From an uncultured Clostridia bacterium (GTDB taxonomy: Bacteria; Bacillota_A; Clostridia; Christensenellales; Aristaeellaceae), in assembly GCA_934645275.1 (NCBI GenBank), contig CAKUDW010000007.1, positions 1 through 25,609 of the forward strand: a stretch of DNA of 25,609 nucleotides, read 5' to 3'. A program made the translations under genes and the position numbers. Positions 24,124 through 25,609 of the stretch are shown one piece after another (the stretch's first letter is position 1; each line of letters opens with the position of its first letter). Under the pieces are notes generated by a model. That model saw nothing but the letters and a program-made list of their open reading frames with translations, ran no database searches and was not told where the DNA came from.

Positions 24124-25609
24124 ATGAGTATCAAGACCAACAGGTTAGTCGGTGCATTGCTCGTTCTGGTAATGCTGCTGACGACGGTACTGCCGTCCTT
24201 CGCCGCGTTGGCTGCGGGCACCGCACAGGTGACGCTCGTCAGCTCCGCGACGGAGGCGCTCAAGCCTGGCGACGAGTTTACCGTAACGCCTACGCTTGCG
24301 AACAACCCCGGTTTTGCCGGCGTGACCTGGAAGCTGGAGTACGATAACACCGCGCTCGAGCTGACGAAGATTACGGCGGACGGGCGCAAGGCGGGTCATC
24401 TCTTTGGCTATGGCACGTTTGTTTCCAATGTGGATTATGGAAATAACAATCTGGTCTATGCCAATGCGACCTGCGAGACTGAGGACGGCGAGCTTTGCGC
24501 GCTGACCTTCAAGGTGCGCGAAGGTGCCGCTGCGGGCGATTACACGGTAAACGTGGCAAAGTCCGACGCGGATTTCAAGTTCGTGGCGCTCGATTCCATA
24601 AATCTGGATGTGAGTTTCACGCCCTGCACCGTGACGGTCGGCGGCACGGAGTCCGAATATAAGGACGCGTACCTTGCCTATTGCAAGGGAACCGCCGGCG
24701 CGTATGAATTCCTCCCTGTGGGCGATACGCTCTATATCAACAACTACGGCAAGGCGCCGAATCTCATTCAGGAATACCGCATCGCGGTTGTGAATAACGG
24801 CGAAATCGTTTCCGAAATGAGCGAGGACAAGTGGACGGTTGAAAATCAGGCAAACCTGTTCATGAACGCCTATCACAATTCTTCCGACCCGGACGGCGTG
24901 TTCTATATCAATGCCCATGGCAAGACCGCAGGCACGACCGGCACGATCACCGCGACGCTGCCGGACGGCACTGCGCTTACGACGAACGTCGTCGTGACCA
25001 ATACGCCCTATAAGCTCGTGATCAGCGGCGTTGATGGAATTGCGAAGGATCAGTACTATTCCTCCTCCAAGACCGCCTACGCCTATATCGGCGACGCGTT
25101 CAAATTCGTCTATAAACTTCAGAACGCGAGCGGACAGAACATCACTCCGCTGAACGTGAAGTACCAGTATGTTCCGGCGGACGCGAAGGTCGTCTCCGCT
25201 GCGGACGACGGCACGATTACCGCAACCGGCGAGGGTACCACGGAAGTGACCGTAAACGCGATCGGCTATTGCTACGGCGTGGAAACCCCGATTGCGCTGG
25301 TAACGACCCTGCCCGTAACCGTCGATCAGGGCTTCATCAAGTATTTCGTCCTGACGGACGCGGAAGGCAATGTGCGCAGCGAGAGCGCGCTGAACGCGAG
25401 CGGCTATACCGTGCCTTCCATCACCCTGAACTCGGGCGAGGAAATCACCCTGACCGTCAAGGGTATGCCGAATATGACCGACCCCGAATGCTCCGGCACG
25501 ATTGCGAGCCAGAAGCAGTTCGCCGTAAAGACCAGCAAGACCGCGCTGACGGCGACCACGGTCGATACGAACACCGTTACCCTGAAGGCGGCGGACGTGA
25601 CCGAGGACA
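24124..25609 (+). CDS. Cohesin domain-containing scaffold-like protein (partial, runs off window end)
   Basis: The ORF is open from the ATG at 24124 to the end of the window (495 codons), with GAGGAAGGGAAG just upstream. A signal peptide (residues ~1-30, ending 'FAALAAG') is followed by a cohesin-type beta-sandwich at about residues 34-175. This includes 'LKPGDEFTVTPTLANNPGFA', 'GVTWKLEYDNTALELTKI' and 'GELCALTFKVREGAAAGDYT', the usual strand order of type I cohesins. Later segments look Ig-like, one Big_2-like near residues 340-400 ('DGTITATGEGTTEVTVNA'). It is the fifth gene of the riboswitch operon and the natural partner of the three dockerins before it. How many cohesins it has, and how it is anchored, lies outside the window. 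Confidence 0.88.
   Translation, partial: MSIKTNRLVGALLVLVMLLTTVLPSFAALAAGTAQVTLVSSATEALKPGDEFTVTPTLANNPGFAGVTWKLEYDNTALELTKITADGRKAGHLFGYGTFVSNVDYGNNNLVYANATCETEDGELCALTFKVREGAAAGDYTVNVAKSDADFKFVALDSINLDVSFTPCTVTVGGTESEYKDAYLAYCKGTAGAYEFLPVGDTLYINNYGKAPNLIQEYRIAVVNNGEIVSEMSEDKWTVENQANLFMNAYHNSSDPDGVFYINAHGKTAGTTGTITATLPDGTALTTNVVVTNTPYKLVISGVDGIAKDQYYSSSKTAYAYIGDAFKFVYKLQNASGQNITPLNVKYQYVPADAKVVSAADDGTITATGEGTTEVTVNAIGYCYGVETPIALVTTLPVTVDQGFIKYFVLTDAEGNVRSESALNASGYTVPSITLNSGEEITLTVKGMPNMTDPECSGTIASQKQFAVKTSKTALTATTVDTNTVTLKAADVTED

Noticed and set aside
19678..25609. Ordinary cellulosome gene cluster
   Set aside because: Cohesin and dockerin domains are present, but no glycoside hydrolase or carbohydrate-binding module is recognisable in the window, and the operon is behind a cobalamin riboswitch.
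1..25609. tRNA, rRNA, transposase or integrase genes
   Set aside because: I saw none on either strand; the only mobile-type signals are the RHS remnant and the small palindromic element at 4440-4731.

Overview
This window reads as the chromosome of a Gram-positive anaerobe, most likely a Bacillota/Clostridia gut bacterium. The grounds are the strong GGAGG-type ribosome binding sites, secreted proteins with Pro/Thr/Glu linkers, cohesin and dockerin domains, a MoxR-DUF58-transglutaminase operon, and a cytidylate kinase-like/MATE pair. Most of the window is fairly GC-rich. The first ~850 bases are visibly more AT-rich and carry an orphan gene beside an RHS-protein remnant.

Layout. (1) 1-1106, minus strand: a hypothetical DUF4304-like protein directly behind the decayed end of an RHS (YD-repeat) gene. 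(2) 1107-4436: a minus-strand operon (cytidylate kinase-like protein, small membrane protein, MATE transporter) divergent from a LysR-type regulator. (3) 4437-4745: a hairpin-rich intergenic stretch with palindromic inverted ends, resembling a MITE or REP-type element. (4) 4746-11151, minus strand: one operon that reads, in transcription order, DUF4430 surface protein, MoxR ATPase, DUF58 protein, TgpA-like membrane transglutaminase-fold protein. (5) 11152-12256: a 1.1-kb divergent control region. It holds two cobalamin riboswitches, one per strand, each with a near-consensus promoter at its 5' end and an intrinsic terminator downstream. A previously unassigned three-way-junction RNA fold lies in the plus-strand leader. 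(6) 12257-25609, plus strand: five consecutive genes for exported proteins. They are a 2472-residue mosaic protein, a dockerin-bearing C39-like cysteine peptidase, a dockerin protein with Big_2 domains and a DUF4430-like N-terminus, a small dockerin protein, and a cohesin-bearing protein that runs off the window end.

Main idea (inference). The two riboswitches suggest that both operons, at least ten surface or membrane genes, are expressed when cobalamin is scarce. DUF4430 is the family related to the C-terminal domain of transcobalamin and intrinsic factor. Cohesin and dockerin are the docking modules of cellulosomes, but no carbohydrate-active enzyme is visible here. Together this suggests a B12-controlled, cellulosome-like surface assembly for capturing corrinoids or processing corrinoid-bound proteins. 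The MoxR-DUF58-TgpA module would be the membrane-side maturation or assembly apparatus. Both transglutaminase-like domains that I can see appear to lack the nucleophilic cysteine, whereas the C39 peptidase keeps its catalytic residues.
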